Shown here: positions 9,105 to 17,014 of the stretch, piece after piece
How positions within the stretch are numbered: the first letter of the stretch is position 1
Layout of the letters: every line of letters begins with the position of its first letter
Assembly: GCF_000816845.1 (NCBI RefSeq)
Contig: NZ_CP006877.1
Location: forward strand, 3,167,501 to 3,231,500
DNA from: Rhizobium gallicum bv. gallicum R602sp
GTDB taxonomy: Bacteria; Pseudomonadota; Alphaproteobacteria; Rhizobiales; Rhizobiaceae
Length of the DNA stretch: 64,000 nucleotides
Direction: 5' to 3'
Position numbers and translations under genes: made by a program
Notes under the pieces: model-generated
The model's database searches: none
Seen by the model: only the letters and a program-made list of their open reading frames with translations
Told to the model about the DNA's origin: nothing

Positions 9105-9404
9105 TCAGCTCCCGACAATGGTGTTCACCAGTTCTGTGGCGCCGAAGATCCCCCCGATGCCGATGATCCAGTAGCCGGCACGGCGCAGATCCATGTAGCC
9201 GAACATCCAGGCGATGCAGATGATGATCACGGCAATGACCGCAAGCAGGCGGGCGATGTTGCCGGTCAGCATATCGACGATATTCTGCAGGACGGTTTCG
9301 ATGCCTGCGGCCTGGGCGAAGGCCGGTTCGACCATGCAGGCGACGATGGACGCGGCCATCAAGGCAGAGGCAGCGACAGGGCGAAGACTGGATTTTGAAG
9401 TCAT
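9105..9404 (-). CDS. virB2: Major pilin VirB2
   Basis: Pilin subunit of the conjugative pilus. The 99-residue precursor has a long signal peptide ending in VEPAFAQA and a mature part with two hydrophobic helices (IARLLAVIAVIIICIAWMFG and AGYWIIGIGGIFGATELV) joined by a short loop containing MDLRRAG. That layout is diagnostic for VirB2/TrbC pilins. It overlaps the virB1 stop codon by 4 nt. Confidence 0.94.
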   Translation of the reverse strand: MTSKSSLRPVAASALMAASIVACMVEPAFAQAAGIETVLQNIVDMLTGNIARLLAVIAVIIICIAWMFGYMDLRRAGYWIIGIGGIFGATELVNTIVGS

Positions 9405-10063
9405 TCACTTTCCTCCGATCGATCATTCTGAAACACGAGAACCGAGGATCGCCGCCGGGAATTGAAGACGTCCCATGAGGCGGTCTCTTCGACTTGGGGA
9501 CGGCGTTTTCTCACCGCTGACACGTCCTGAATGTCCGCGGGCTTCTCGAAGCGAGCTTCCATGCGCGGCTCGCCAACGGAAAGCGATGCCAGTTTGGGGG
9601 ACAGCCGGACCATTTCCTGGCGGACCTGCTCGTCATATCGGACCAGTTTGCCCAGCGACGGATCGTCTCGACCGTAGTGAGACTGTAGCATGATGTTTTC
9701 CGCTTGCGCTTCATCGACGCCTGCGCGCAAGGCAAGGCGATAATACCCATCGAGAAGAGTGGCGGTGGCCTTGAGGTTCAGGCAGGGATCGAACGCATCC
9801 GATATGGAAAGCTTCAGCTTGTGCAGTCCCTCCAAGCCAAGACCGCCAAGCCCGATCTGGATGTCCTGGTGAGCCGCCACGAGGGAAGTGGCGAGCTCAA
9901 TTGCCTCCGCCTTCGATGCCGGTCGATCCGAAAGCGGTGGGCCACTGTTGATGCGGATGGCATAGGGATGAAAACTGCTCTCCAGGCTAACAACTGCAGC
10001 AATCGTCTCGATCGCAATGTTGGGAGCGCATGCCTGCGCAAGATCGACGAAGGCGACTGGCAT
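9401..10063 (-). CDS. virB1: Lytic transglycosylase VirB1
   Basis: Peptidoglycan-cleaving enzyme that opens the wall for the T4SS. The SLT-like domain occupies about residues 1-150 and contains the catalytic-Glu context VVSLESSFHPYAIRIN and later GLGGLGLEGLHKL and ALRAGVDEAQAENIMLQSHYG. The 220-residue protein has no obvious Sec signal peptide, which is common among annotated VirB1 proteins. The C-terminal tail is polar and charged. First gene of the virB set proper, 3 nt after the upstream periplasmic protein gene. Confidence 0.92.
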   Translation of the reverse strand: MPVAFVDLAQACAPNIAIETIAAVVSLESSFHPYAIRINSGPPLSDRPASKAEAIELATSLVAAHQDIQIGLGGLGLEGLHKLKLSISDAFDPCLNLKATATLLDGYYRLALRAGVDEAQAENIMLQSHYGRDDPSLGKLVRYDEQVRQEMVRLSPKLASLSVGEPRMEARFEKPADIQDVSAVRKRRPQVEETASWDVFNSRRRSSVLVFQNDRSEESE

Positions 10064-10066
10064 TGC

Positions 10067-10588
10067 TTAGTACCACACCCTTTGGTTTCCGATCCCATCA
10101 ATAGTCACGTCGACGTAGTGCGGCTTCGCGCGCATATGCGGTTGCATTGTCACGTAGCGCTGGCACTGTCGCTGGCCGTCATTCCAGTGCCAGGCGGATG
10201 AATGAACTCCGCGCTCGCTGTCTGAGTAGCATTCGTTGTTTGAGACAGTCTGCGGTGTGGTCGAGATGCAGCTTACCTGCCGCCCGCGGTCACTGTATCG
10301 CGTCGTTAAGCGGTAGCCTTTGTCGCAATAGTAAGGGGCGTATCCGGGCGCAGATGCCGTAAAACCATTGCCGTTGCAGCTCGGGAATGCGTGCCCCTTT
10401 GCAAGTTCTCGCCACAGTTTCTCAATCGGCGGGCGGCATTCGGTAAATTGCGTTGCGCCGCCGGGATTGGAAAGGCATAGGATAACCTGGCATCCCCAAT
10501 CATCTGCCCGCGCATGACTCCCTGAAATGAGATATGATGGCGAGGCATTGAGAAGAGCCACGAACGTCCTGATCAGAAGGTTTTTCAT
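10067..10588 (-). CDS. Conserved Cys-rich periplasmic protein leading the virB operon
   Basis: A 173-residue protein from the ATG at 10588, preceded by GGAGGG at good spacing; an upstream in-frame ATG at 10612 lacks such a site. It has a signal peptide (MKNLLIRTFVALLNASPSYL...ARA) and a mature part starting DDWGCQVILCLSNPG, then CRPPIEKLWRELAKGHAFPSC, with about nine Cys residues suggesting disulfides. I recall a similar DWGCxxLLCLSNPGG protein beside rhizobial and other virB/trb clusters, but no function is established to my knowledge. Position at the head of the operon implies a role in transfer. Confidence 0.8.
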   Translation of the reverse strand: MKNLLIRTFVALLNASPSYLISGSHARADDWGCQVILCLSNPGGATQFTECRPPIEKLWRELAKGHAFPSCNGNGFTASAPGYAPYYCDKGYRLTTRYSDRGRQVSCISTTPQTVSNNECYSDSERGVHSSAWHWNDGQRQCQRYVTMQPHMRAKPHYVDVTIDGIGNQRVWY

Positions 10589-10650
10589 GAGCCGTCCCTC
10601 CGCAATCAACACGCCAACGATGCCCGCCGGCGCCTGTGTCGTCTGGAATT

Positions 10651-10673
10651 TTATACAGCCTTATATTATGCAG
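10651..10673. promoter_or_regulatory. Direct repeat in the divergent regulator/virB promoter region
   Basis: Two octamers, TTATACAG at 10651-10658 and TTATGCAG at 10666-10673, lie 15 bp apart in the short AT-rich gap between the virB operon head and the divergent winged-helix gene. The second copy ends 8 nt before the regulator start. They are candidates for the regulator's own operator; no binding data are implied. Confidence 0.45.
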
Positions 10674-10681
10674 TTAAAGAA

Positions 10682-11035
10682 ATGACAAGAGCACTCAACG
10701 TTCAATGGCACAACCTTGCCTTTTCAGCCTTCATCTTTCATGAGATTTTTGACAATCCGCTGGAAGATGAAACGCCTCAGTCGCGGTTGAAGCAGATCGG
10801 CATGATGAGTGTCCTCTACATCATGCACCAGGGGCACCAGCCGCTAACGCTTTCAAATATCGTCGAAAATACGGGTTTGACGCGCACAGGCGTAACCGAA
10901 ACGGTAGACCCGTTGGTTGGGCGCGGCCTCCTGACGGAGAGCTTCGTGAAGAACTCGATGGGGCGCGGCAAGGCGAGACGGTTTGAGATCGCTCCGGAGA
11001 TCCTGGAGAAGATTCGCAGCTTCCAGGGGAGTTAA
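10682..11035 (+). CDS. Winged-helix (MarR-like) regulator divergent from virB, RctA-like candidate
   Basis: A 117-residue protein with a central winged helix-turn-helix: the recognition region is approximately LTLSNIVENTGLTRTGVTETVDPLVGRGLLTE, followed by a basic wing (NSMGRGKARRFEI). It is transcribed away from the virB operon across a gap of about 93 nt. Known context: in S. meliloti pSymA and R. etli pSym, RctA is a winged-helix-like repressor that silences virB and DNA-processing genes. Size, fold and position fit, so this is a plausible RctA homologue or functional equivalent; sequence identity was not checked. Confidence 0.75.
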   Translation: MTRALNVQWHNLAFSAFIFHEIFDNPLEDETPQSRLKQIGMMSVLYIMHQGHQPLTLSNIVENTGLTRTGVTETVDPLVGRGLLTESFVKNSMGRGKARRFEIAPEILEKIRSFQGS

Positions 11036-11178
11036 GACCCCGCCCGGGTGGCATCGTTGGCGAGTTTTAGCGCCTTAATTAAGAGCAACTGCTTCGCCTT
11101 TGTCACCTGAGCCAGATAGTCGGCGCGGGGATTGTCGGGCTTCTCGCTGGCGTGACGTCTTAAGGCCTCGTTGTCCAT
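11032..11178 (-). CDS. Short ORF or 3' remnant, 48 residues
   Basis: A minus-strand frame (MDNEALRRHASEKPDNPRAD, then QVTKAKQLLLIKALKLANDA) whose stop overlaps the 3' end of the regulator gene. Its composition looks protein-like (charged, amphipathic helix), but there is a TGA a few codons upstream of the ATG, so it is either a very small protein or the tail of a decayed gene. I do not recognise the family. Confidence 0.35.
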   Translation of the reverse strand: MDNEALRRHASEKPDNPRADYLAQVTKAKQLLLIKALKLANDATRAGS

Positions 11179-11399
11179 CTCTATGCCGAGCTGCGCTCAC
11201 CGATCCTACGCCTTCGCCATCGCCGTGATCTTCGCGGATTCCGCCGCCATTGCAGGTTATACCCTTGTGCATGGCAAGCCGTTCCTTCTGAAATCTGGCG
11301 GCAAATCTTCTGCATTTGCGGGTTGCGCATTCGTCGGGCTTTCGGCGCTGGCAAGGCTGGCCGATCCATCGGTGCTCAACGTGGGTTAACGGATGAAGA

Positions 11400-11798
11400 T
11401 CACACCCAGTTTTCCGCCCGGACGCCCGGCATTCGGGCGAACTCCCGCATGTTGTTGGTGACGACGATCAATCCTTCGCTGCGGGCATGGCCGCCAATCT
11501 GCATGTCATGGGGACCGCAAGGCGTTCCGGCTCGCTCAAGCTCGGTCCGGACCTGCCCGTAGTGCGCCGCCGCCTTGTCTGCGAAAGGCAGCACCTCCAG
11601 CCGCACCACGAATCGCTCGACCGCAATCAGGTTCTCGATGCGGCGAGCCGATTTTTCCGCCCCGTAATAGAGTTCTCCAAGCGTGATGCTGGATATACAG
11701 AGCTGTTCGGCCAGCGTGTTGAATTTCTCACGCAGTTCCAGTGGATAGTTCTTCATCACGTAGATGCAGATATTCGTATCGAGCATGTAGGTGAGCAT
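11400..11798 (-). CDS. vapC: VapC-type PIN-domain toxin
   Basis: PIN-domain ribonuclease toxin of a type II toxin-antitoxin module. The 132-residue product opens with [15 protein letters not shown] (first catalytic Asp in LDTN), has the Glu in [11 protein letters not shown], and the C-terminal acidic context [21 protein letters not shown]. It resembles NtrR of the rhizobial NtrPR module. The start overlaps the antitoxin stop by 1 nt, the usual coupled order antitoxin then toxin. The residue set looks intact. Confidence 0.92.
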   Translation of the reverse strand: MLTYMLDTNICIYVMKNYPLELREKFNTLAEQLCISSITLGELYYGAEKSARRIENLIAVERFVVRLEVLPFADKAAAHYGQVRTELERAGTPCGPHDMQIGGHARSEGLIVVTNNMREFARMPGVRAENWV

Positions 11799-12031
11799 CA
11801 GAACGACTCGCGTTCTTCCGCTGCCGGTTGCTCACGTTCGCTCAGGAAATCCTCGCTGACGCGCGGCCCGCTCAGAAACAGATCGTCCCACCGCTTGCCT
11901 TGGGGCACGATTACCCGGCTGCGGCCGATCTTGAGAATATCGACCAGATGCACGTTTTCAGGAAAGGCGACGGCTTTGGGAAGTCGGACCGCCTGGCTGC
12001 GATTACTGATGAAAACCGTGGAGCTGGTCAT
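11798..12031 (-). CDS. vapB: VapB-type antitoxin
   Basis: Antitoxin partner of the adjacent VapC. The 77-residue product starts at the ATG at 12031 ([20 protein letters not shown]) and carries an AbrB/SpoVT-like swapped-hairpin DNA-binding N-terminus ([18 protein letters not shown]), with a C-terminal toxin-binding tail ([16 protein letters not shown]). Such antitoxins normally autorepress their operon. An alternative in-frame start at 12076 exists, but the family normally begins close to the [10 protein letters not shown] segment. Confidence 0.9.
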   Translation of the reverse strand: MTSSTVFISNRSQAVRLPKAVAFPENVHLVDILKIGRSRVIVPQGKRWDDLFLSGPRVSEDFLSEREQPAAEERESF

Positions 12032-12335
12032 CGTGCATCTCCTGCATATCCAATTGGGATATACATAACTTTGCAACCTCCGAATTACAAGGGCAACTTT
12101 ACGGAAAGCCCATGTTCGGCCTCGGCATCAGTTCGGCGCACCTGCCCCGAAAAGAGAGCTGGCGACAAATTCAAGATGGCCATCCACGATTTCGAGAGCG
12201 ATCAGACCTATACCGAGAAGCCTGGGCGCATTCACGGTGAACATAACCTTTGCCGAGGTAAAGGCGAGCAATTTACGACGCCCGATGCTTACGGCAGGTC
12301 GCGCGCCGCATGAAGTATTCTGCGGTCTGGATCGC
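12032..12335. other. Intergenic region upstream of vapBC
   Basis: About 300 nt without a recognisable gene. The part nearest vapB contains AT-rich sequence (ccaattgggatatacataact), which is a plausible promoter/operator for the toxin-antitoxin pair. The remainder leads into the fragment of a molybdopterin-binding dehydrogenase gene described next. Confidence 0.4.
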
Positions 12336-12522
12336 TCCCTCGCCTTCCTCGATGAGGAGGACGACAAAGCCAACCCCTTCGGCGCGAAGGACATCGGTGA
12401 GCTGGGTGACTGCGGATCGAGCGCGGCGGTCGCGAACGCCGTGTATAATGCGACAGGCATCCCGGGTTCGCAGTTTCCCAATTACTCTCTACAAGCTGCT
12501 GCCGAGCCTACCACTGATGTAG
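12336..12522 (+). pseudogene. C-terminal fragment of a xanthine dehydrogenase-type molybdopterin subunit
   Basis: Plus-strand translation reads SLAFLDEEDDKANPFGAKDI, GELGDCGSSAAVANAVYNAT, then after a frameshift near 12455-12463 continues as RVRSFPITLYKLLPSL before a TAG at 12520. This matches, segment by segment, the C-terminus of the paoC-like protein in this window (EEHDEKANVLGSKGLGELSV ... FPITLDKLLSEL). Only about 60 residues survive and no upstream portion is visible, so it is a decayed, truncated copy of that family. Confidence 0.8.
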
Positions 12523-12731
12523 CGGCAGAAGGCATGATGCCACGCTGAAGGAAATGTGGGTGGATGCGGGAGTAGCGTCGAACATTCTACGACTAATCGG
12601 TCGTCGACTTTGCGCCCCTGCTCGCGATCGGTTAGATCGGCTCTGCGGGCATTTCATGGGATCAACGCTCCAAATTGATCTTGTCATATGTCCAGATTTG
12701 GGCTATGTCTAATTCAAGACTGGAGGCTATT

Positions 12732-13256
12732 ATGCCGCACGCGCAAAGCACAAAGCGACAGGACAGGCATGAGCCGCACCGCCTGGAAACCGACCGGTTT
12801 GCTCCAGCAACCCGCAAAAGGTTGAGCGCCCCGGCTCTGCGAACCTTTCTGGCGATCGCCGATCTTTGGGGTCTGAACGAAGAGCAGCGCTTGCTTGTGC
12901 TAGGTTACCCATCCCGGTCCACTTATCACAACTGGGCCAAGCAAGCGCGCGAACATGGTGCCTTCACGCTGGACGTCGACACACTCATTCGAATCTCGGC
13001 CGTGCTCGGTATTCATCAGGCGCTTGGGATCCTGTTTCCCGATGAACGCCTCGGCGTTGCGTGGCTGCGAACGCCGCATGAAGCGCTTGTTTTCGGCGGC
13101 CATCCCCCGCTCGACGTCCTGACAAGCGGAACGCAGGACGGACTGATGACAGTTCGTCGATTTCTCGATGCGGCAAGGGGTGGCATCTACATGCATCCGA
13201 ACATCCTGGACGAAACGTTCACACCTTACGAAGACGGGGACATAGTCTTCCGGTGA
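12732..13256 (+). CDS. Xre/ParS-type antitoxin (DUF2384)
   Basis: Antitoxin of an Xre-RES (ParS-type) toxin-antitoxin module. I chose the ATG at 12732 because GGAGG lies 5 nt upstream; earlier ATGs at 12675 and 12705 lack this. The 174-residue product has an N-terminal Xre-like helix-turn-helix region (LWGLNEEQRLLVLGYPSRST) and a C-terminal DUF2384 region (FPDERLGVAWLRTPHEALVF, then GTQDGLMTVRRFLDAARGG). It overlaps the toxin start by 4 nt. Autoregulation through the HTH is likely. Confidence 0.88.
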   Translation: MPHAQSTKRQDRHEPHRLETDRFAPATRKRLSAPALRTFLAIADLWGLNEEQRLLVLGYPSRSTYHNWAKQAREHGAFTLDVDTLIRISAVLGIHQALGILFPDERLGVAWLRTPHEALVFGGHPPLDVLTSGTQDGLMTVRRFLDAARGGIYMHPNILDETFTPYEDGDIVFR

Positions 13257-13924
13257 CTGATCGTTTTGCTCAGGCGCCGCGTCCTTCGTACCGGCTGATC
13301 CCATCACAATTTCCGCCAATCGGGCTTTTTGATACGGTTTCGACGCCGGCCGACCTCGAAGCGGTGATGGAGCTTACCGGCTGGACCAATGACCGTCTGG
13401 TTGCCGACCGCATCCAACGACTTCCCCAGGGCGAATGGGTCTACGGCATTCCCAATTCCAGTATTGTGATGGGGGCATTTCTCCATGTTGCGCCGGGAGG
13501 AATGCGGTTTAACGGCCCCGATCTCGGCGCATGGTATGCCGCCGACGATATCCGCACGGCCGCAGCCGAGGTCGGCCATCATCTTCGGCGCGAAGCTGTT
13601 GCGCGCAGTGTGGCGACGATGACGCGCACCTATCGAAGCTACATGGCCATCCTGCTTGGAGATTACCTCGACATTCGTGGAGAGCAGATGCTGCGTCCCG
13701 AGATCTATGACGGCACCAGCTATGCCGCGTCGCAAGTGTTTGGTGAGCAAGTGCGGTCGAACGGCGCGGCCGGCATCCTCTATGACAGCCTGCGGCGCAG
13801 TGCCGGCGTGAACATTGTCGCACACCGGCCGCGGAACATTCGCAACGTTGTGCAGGCAGATCACTTCGAGATCACCGTCTCCGCCGACGATCGACGCATT
13901 GATGTCCAAAGACTCGCGGCCTAA
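13253..13924 (+). CDS. RES-domain toxin
   Basis: RES-domain toxins deplete NAD+ or modify targets with NAD+ and are neutralised by Xre/ParS antitoxins. The 223-residue product shows the family pattern: an early basic/aromatic segment YRLIPSQFPPIGLFDTV, RFNGPDLGAWYAADDIRTAA (R, Y and following acidic region), EVGHHLRREA and a late GAAGILYDSLRRSAG with the conserved Ser. It is coupled to the antitoxin by a 4-nt overlap. No truncation is visible. Confidence 0.88.
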   Translation: MTDRFAQAPRPSYRLIPSQFPPIGLFDTVSTPADLEAVMELTGWTNDRLVADRIQRLPQGEWVYGIPNSSIVMGAFLHVAPGGMRFNGPDLGAWYAADDIRTAAAEVGHHLRREAVARSVATMTRTYRSYMAILLGDYLDIRGEQMLRPEIYDGTSYAASQVFGEQVRSNGAAGILYDSLRRSAGVNIVAHRPRNIRNVVQADHFEITVSADDRRIDVQRLAA

Positions 13925-14294
13925 CGACGGAAACATCTGAACTTCGGGGTGAAGTGCGCATATTGCGTCCAGCGCATCAAGCTGCCCAATCCGCTTCGGA
14001 CAGATACACATTCATGTACGGCTTGTTGCAATGCACGCGGTCTTCAGTTTGCAGAAGAACGCCATGACTGCGGAGAAGTTTTGAAATGCAGCGAACTCAG
14101 CGGCTCGGTCGGTGTGGGAGGTCAGATACGGATCGAACGGCAGCATGAACGGGTAAACGCATGAGACGAAACAATCAGTCAGCGGATGCGTTGCTGACGT
14201 CATCCCGTGGGTGAAGTTCGGGCCGGCGCATTGGCGCCAGCCAACTCTTTCACCACCGATATGCGTACCCCCGGGGATGTCAGAGGAGGACATC
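13925..14294. other. Intergenic region with no recognised gene
   Basis: About 370 nt between the RES toxin and a DUF3606-like gene. Reading frames here are short and lack ribosome binding sites. A clear Shine-Dalgarno (GGAGGA) at its right end belongs to the next gene. Confidence 0.4.
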
Positions 14295-14504
14295 ATGACC
14301 AATGTCTTGAATGCGGAGAAGCGGCTGCGAAAGGTTTTGCGCGGCCGTCCGTACAATGTGAACGAATTCGCCAGGAAATACCGGCTCGATGAGCAAGAGG
14401 CAAAGCGCCTTTACGAGAAGTTCGGACCGTCCGCCACCGACCTTGACCTATTGATGTCCGCAAAGTGTAGCGCGTCTCGCAAACTACCGCCCTGGGATCT
14501 TTGA
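14295..14504 (+). CDS. Small DUF3606-like protein
   Basis: A 69-residue product from the ATG at 14295, preceded by GGAGGACATC at good spacing. The middle part, PYNVNEFARKYRLDEQEAKR, LYEKFGPSATDLDLL, resembles the DUF3606 pattern (a short HTH-like fold with 'FAKKHGISxEQAxELIKKHG'), common in rhizobia as small stress-associated proteins. Function is unknown. An upstream in-frame ATG at 14211 would add 28 residues that do not look protein-like. Confidence 0.65.
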   Translation: MTNVLNAEKRLRKVLRGRPYNVNEFARKYRLDEQEAKRLYEKFGPSATDLDLLMSAKCSASRKLPPWDL

Positions 14505-14718
14505 AGCGGGGACCAAAATCTGCATTAGCTCTCCCTCGCTGCAAGCGTCAGTGGCATCTGGTCCTCGAGCGACATCGCATTCGGTGCCACTGGTCGCGCG
14601 TCCAGGAAGCCTGAGCAGAAAGCGTGGCGTCCTTCATTGAAATCAAAGCTCGATAGAACGTGAACTATACTTCTGGCTGACTTTTGGTTTCAGCAACGAG
14701 AAGCACCATTGTTGCGCA

Positions 14719-15192
14719 TCATAGAAGTTTTTGGAGCAGCTTTTGCAATCCAGGTTGAGTCGCTTCCCGAATGGCGCCCTTCACTGAAAACCAGCGCGTC
14801 TTACGGACGGATTTTTCAGGAAAGGTTTCGGCGACAGACAGCGCCTCAAGCAAATGCACTTTCACCGAAAAGCGGTTGCGGCTGCCGTCCTTGAAGTAGG
14901 TAAAGGTTCCGAAGACCTCGTCAGAGACGACGCCGGTCACGCCAGCCTCTTCGAACGCCTCGCGTTCTGCCGCGGTTCTTGAATTTTCACCGGGCTCGAT
15001 GTGCCCTTTTGGAAGGCCCCAACGTCCGCTGCGGCGGCTGCCTATTAGAAGAACCCTGATCTGACCTTTCCTGTCCCGGCGCAAACAGACCGCGCCAGCC
15101 TGGTGCACATCGTCTACGTCTGCAGGTGTTTCCGGTGCGATGGCGATCGATCCTGTAACATCGTCGTCCTTCGATGGGCGCATGCTCGTCAA
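14719..15192 (-). CDS. NUDIX hydrolase
   Basis: Hydrolase of nucleoside diphosphates linked to another moiety; in this size class, substrates include diadenosine polyphosphates and diphosphoinositol polyphosphates. The NUDIX box is complete: GHIEPGENSRTAAEREAFEEAGV (residues about 60-82), preceded by the typical WGLPK. The 157-residue protein ends with a helix (LQKLLQKLL). It is divergent from the CYTH-CHAD gene across 171 nt, and the pairing suggests a shared role in polyphosphate or phosphate-rich metabolite turnover, which is an inference. Confidence 0.9.
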   Translation of the reverse strand: MTSMRPSKDDDVTGSIAIAPETPADVDDVHQAGAVCLRRDRKGQIRVLLIGSRRSGRWGLPKGHIEPGENSRTAAEREAFEEAGVTGVVSDEVFGTFTYFKDGSRNRFSVKVHLLEALSVAETFPEKSVRKTRWFSVKGAIREATQPGLQKLLQKLL

Positions 15193-15363
15193 GCAGACGG
15201 CACCTTGGTGAACGGGTCAACTCCAATCCAGCCTCGGCAAGATCGATCTTTTCCACTACAATGACATCCTCAGATGTCGGCTTCATGATACCGTGACACG
15301 GCTGAACTATCTGCTAGCTTCGAACGTTTCTGATCCTCTTATTCTGAACCTTGGAGATCATCC

Positions 15364-16815
15364 TTGGCTGCCGAAATCGAATTGAAACTCGAGCTGTCAC
15401 CTGAAGCGGTCAAAGAGCTGCTCGCTTCCGAATTTCTCGGAGAGCCAGAAGACGTCCTCAGCCAGCAGTCGACATACTTCGACACGGCCGACCATCAGCT
15501 TTTCAAGGCAGGTTACACCCTGCGTATCCGCCGCACAGGCGAAGCCTTGTTTCAGACGGTAAAGGCGACAGGATCAAGCGCCTCCCTCTTCGCACGGTCG
15601 GAGTGGGAGACCCCTTTAACCACCGACACGCCCTTGCTCGATCATTCCAATCCGCTGCAGACCGAGTTTGGAGCTGACCTCGACGTCGCTCCCCAGTTCG
15701 ATGTCCAGGTTGACAGACGGGTCTGGAACCCGAGCGAAAACGGATCACAGATCGAGGTAGTCGTGGACCAGGGAACTGTGATCTCGGGAGAGCGGCATAC
15801 ACCGATCTGCGAGGTCGAGCTTGAGCTGAAGGACGGTGACCGCCAAAATCTGTTCGTCCTTGCCAGGCGGATCAAAGCCGTTGCGCCCGTTCGTGTCGGG
15901 GTTCAATCCAAGGCGGGCCGTGGTTATCAGCTCATCGGGCCGCAGCAGTTCGTGTTCAAGGCAGAACCGATCGATCTGGACCGGAACATGAACGCGGTCA
16001 GATCCTTTCAAACCATCGCGCAATCCTGCTTCCGGCAATTCAGGTTGAATGAGGATGTCCTCCTTTGCCGAAGGAATGCTGAGGCTCTCCATCAGTCACG
16101 CGTGGCCCTGAGACGCCTCCGCTCTGCCTTTTCACTCTACAAGCCGGTGCTTACCGATACAGAAGCAGAGCGCCTGAAGGACGAGCTCCGGTGGCTGGCG
16201 GGAACACTAGGTGACGCCCGAAACCTGGACGTTCTCCTCGTCAAGGCCAAGGATGACGACATGCATCACCGGCTGAAGAGTGCACGCAATGCCGCCTATG
16301 ACGACGTCGTCGACGCCCTTCAGTCCTCGCGCGCCCGTTCCCTGATGCTCGACTTCAACGAATGGCTTCAGTGCGGTGAGTATCTCGACCGACCGGAGAC
16401 CGCCGATGATCGCAATGGGACGGCCGTCGACTTCGCCTGTCAGGCGCTCGACCGGATGCGCAAGAAGCTCAAGAAGCATGGCCGTGCCCTTGCACAGGTC
16501 GATGATGAACAACGTCACGAGGCCCGTAAGGATGCTAAGAAACTGAGGTATGCGGCGGAGTTCTTCGGCTCGCTGTTTCCCGACAAGCGCGGCGTGCGCC
16601 GCCACAAGCGGTTCATTTCGGCGATGAGCGACCTGCAGGATCACCTTGGCGCTCTGAACGACCTCGCAACCGGGCCAAGTGTCTTGAAGAAGCATGGTCT
16701 GGAAGATCATCCGGCTGCGAGCTCGGTCATCTCGCAGGCCGACAAGAAAGACTTGATCGATGCAGCACAGGCTGCGCTCGACGACGTCGTGGATGCAAAA
16801 AGGTTCTGGCGTTGA
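15364..16815 (+). CDS. CYTH-CHAD inorganic triphosphatase
   Basis: Two-domain protein. The N-terminal CYTH domain (about 1-205) starts with the catalytic signature AEIELKLEL (ExExK) and has the tunnel-fold segments YTLRIRRTG and EVELELKDGD; CYTH proteins of this type hydrolyse inorganic triphosphate with divalent metals. The C-terminal CHAD domain (about 220-480) is helical, with conserved His/Arg positions (HQSRVALRRLRSAFSLY, then ARNLDVLL, DAKKLRYAAEFFG), and is known to bind polyphosphate. The start is TTG at 15364 with GGAG 7 nt upstream. The 483-residue length is typical. Confidence 0.92.
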   Translation: MAAEIELKLELSPEAVKELLASEFLGEPEDVLSQQSTYFDTADHQLFKAGYTLRIRRTGEALFQTVKATGSSASLFARSEWETPLTTDTPLLDHSNPLQTEFGADLDVAPQFDVQVDRRVWNPSENGSQIEVVVDQGTVISGERHTPICEVELELKDGDRQNLFVLARRIKAVAPVRVGVQSKAGRGYQLIGPQQFVFKAEPIDLDRNMNAVRSFQTIAQSCFRQFRLNEDVLLCRRNAEALHQSRVALRRLRSAFSLYKPVLTDTEAERLKDELRWLAGTLGDARNLDVLLVKAKDDDMHHRLKSARNAAYDDVVDALQSSRARSLMLDFNEWLQCGEYLDRPETADDRNGTAVDFACQALDRMRKKLKKHGRALAQVDDEQRHEARKDAKKLRYAAEFFGSLFPDKRGVRRHKRFISAMSDLQDHLGALNDLATGPSVLKKHGLEDHPAASSVISQADKKDLIDAAQAALDDVVDAKRFWR

Positions 16816-16821
16816 ATGGGG

Positions 16822-16845
16822 AAAAAAAGCCCGCCGACGGCGGGC
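16822..16845 (-). terminator. Rho-independent terminator (minus strand)
   Basis: A GCCCGCC/GGCGGGC stem with a 3-nt loop at 16829-16845, followed on the minus strand by seven T. It would end transcription of the leftward gene at 17015-17356, and sits just past the end of the convergent CYTH-CHAD gene. Confidence 0.75.
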
Positions 16846-17014
16846 AAGAGAGCGGTCTGGTCGGAAACCATGACACTTCCGTGTCGCTTCCCGAAATGAA
16901 ACAGTGATATGTTGCTTATAACTTGAAAATTGGCGAGGAGACTAATCAGTCCTCCCGAATATAGCAGCTATAGCGAATACCTTGTTCTTGGTGCTGGTGA
17001 TCAAGGTGCGAAAT

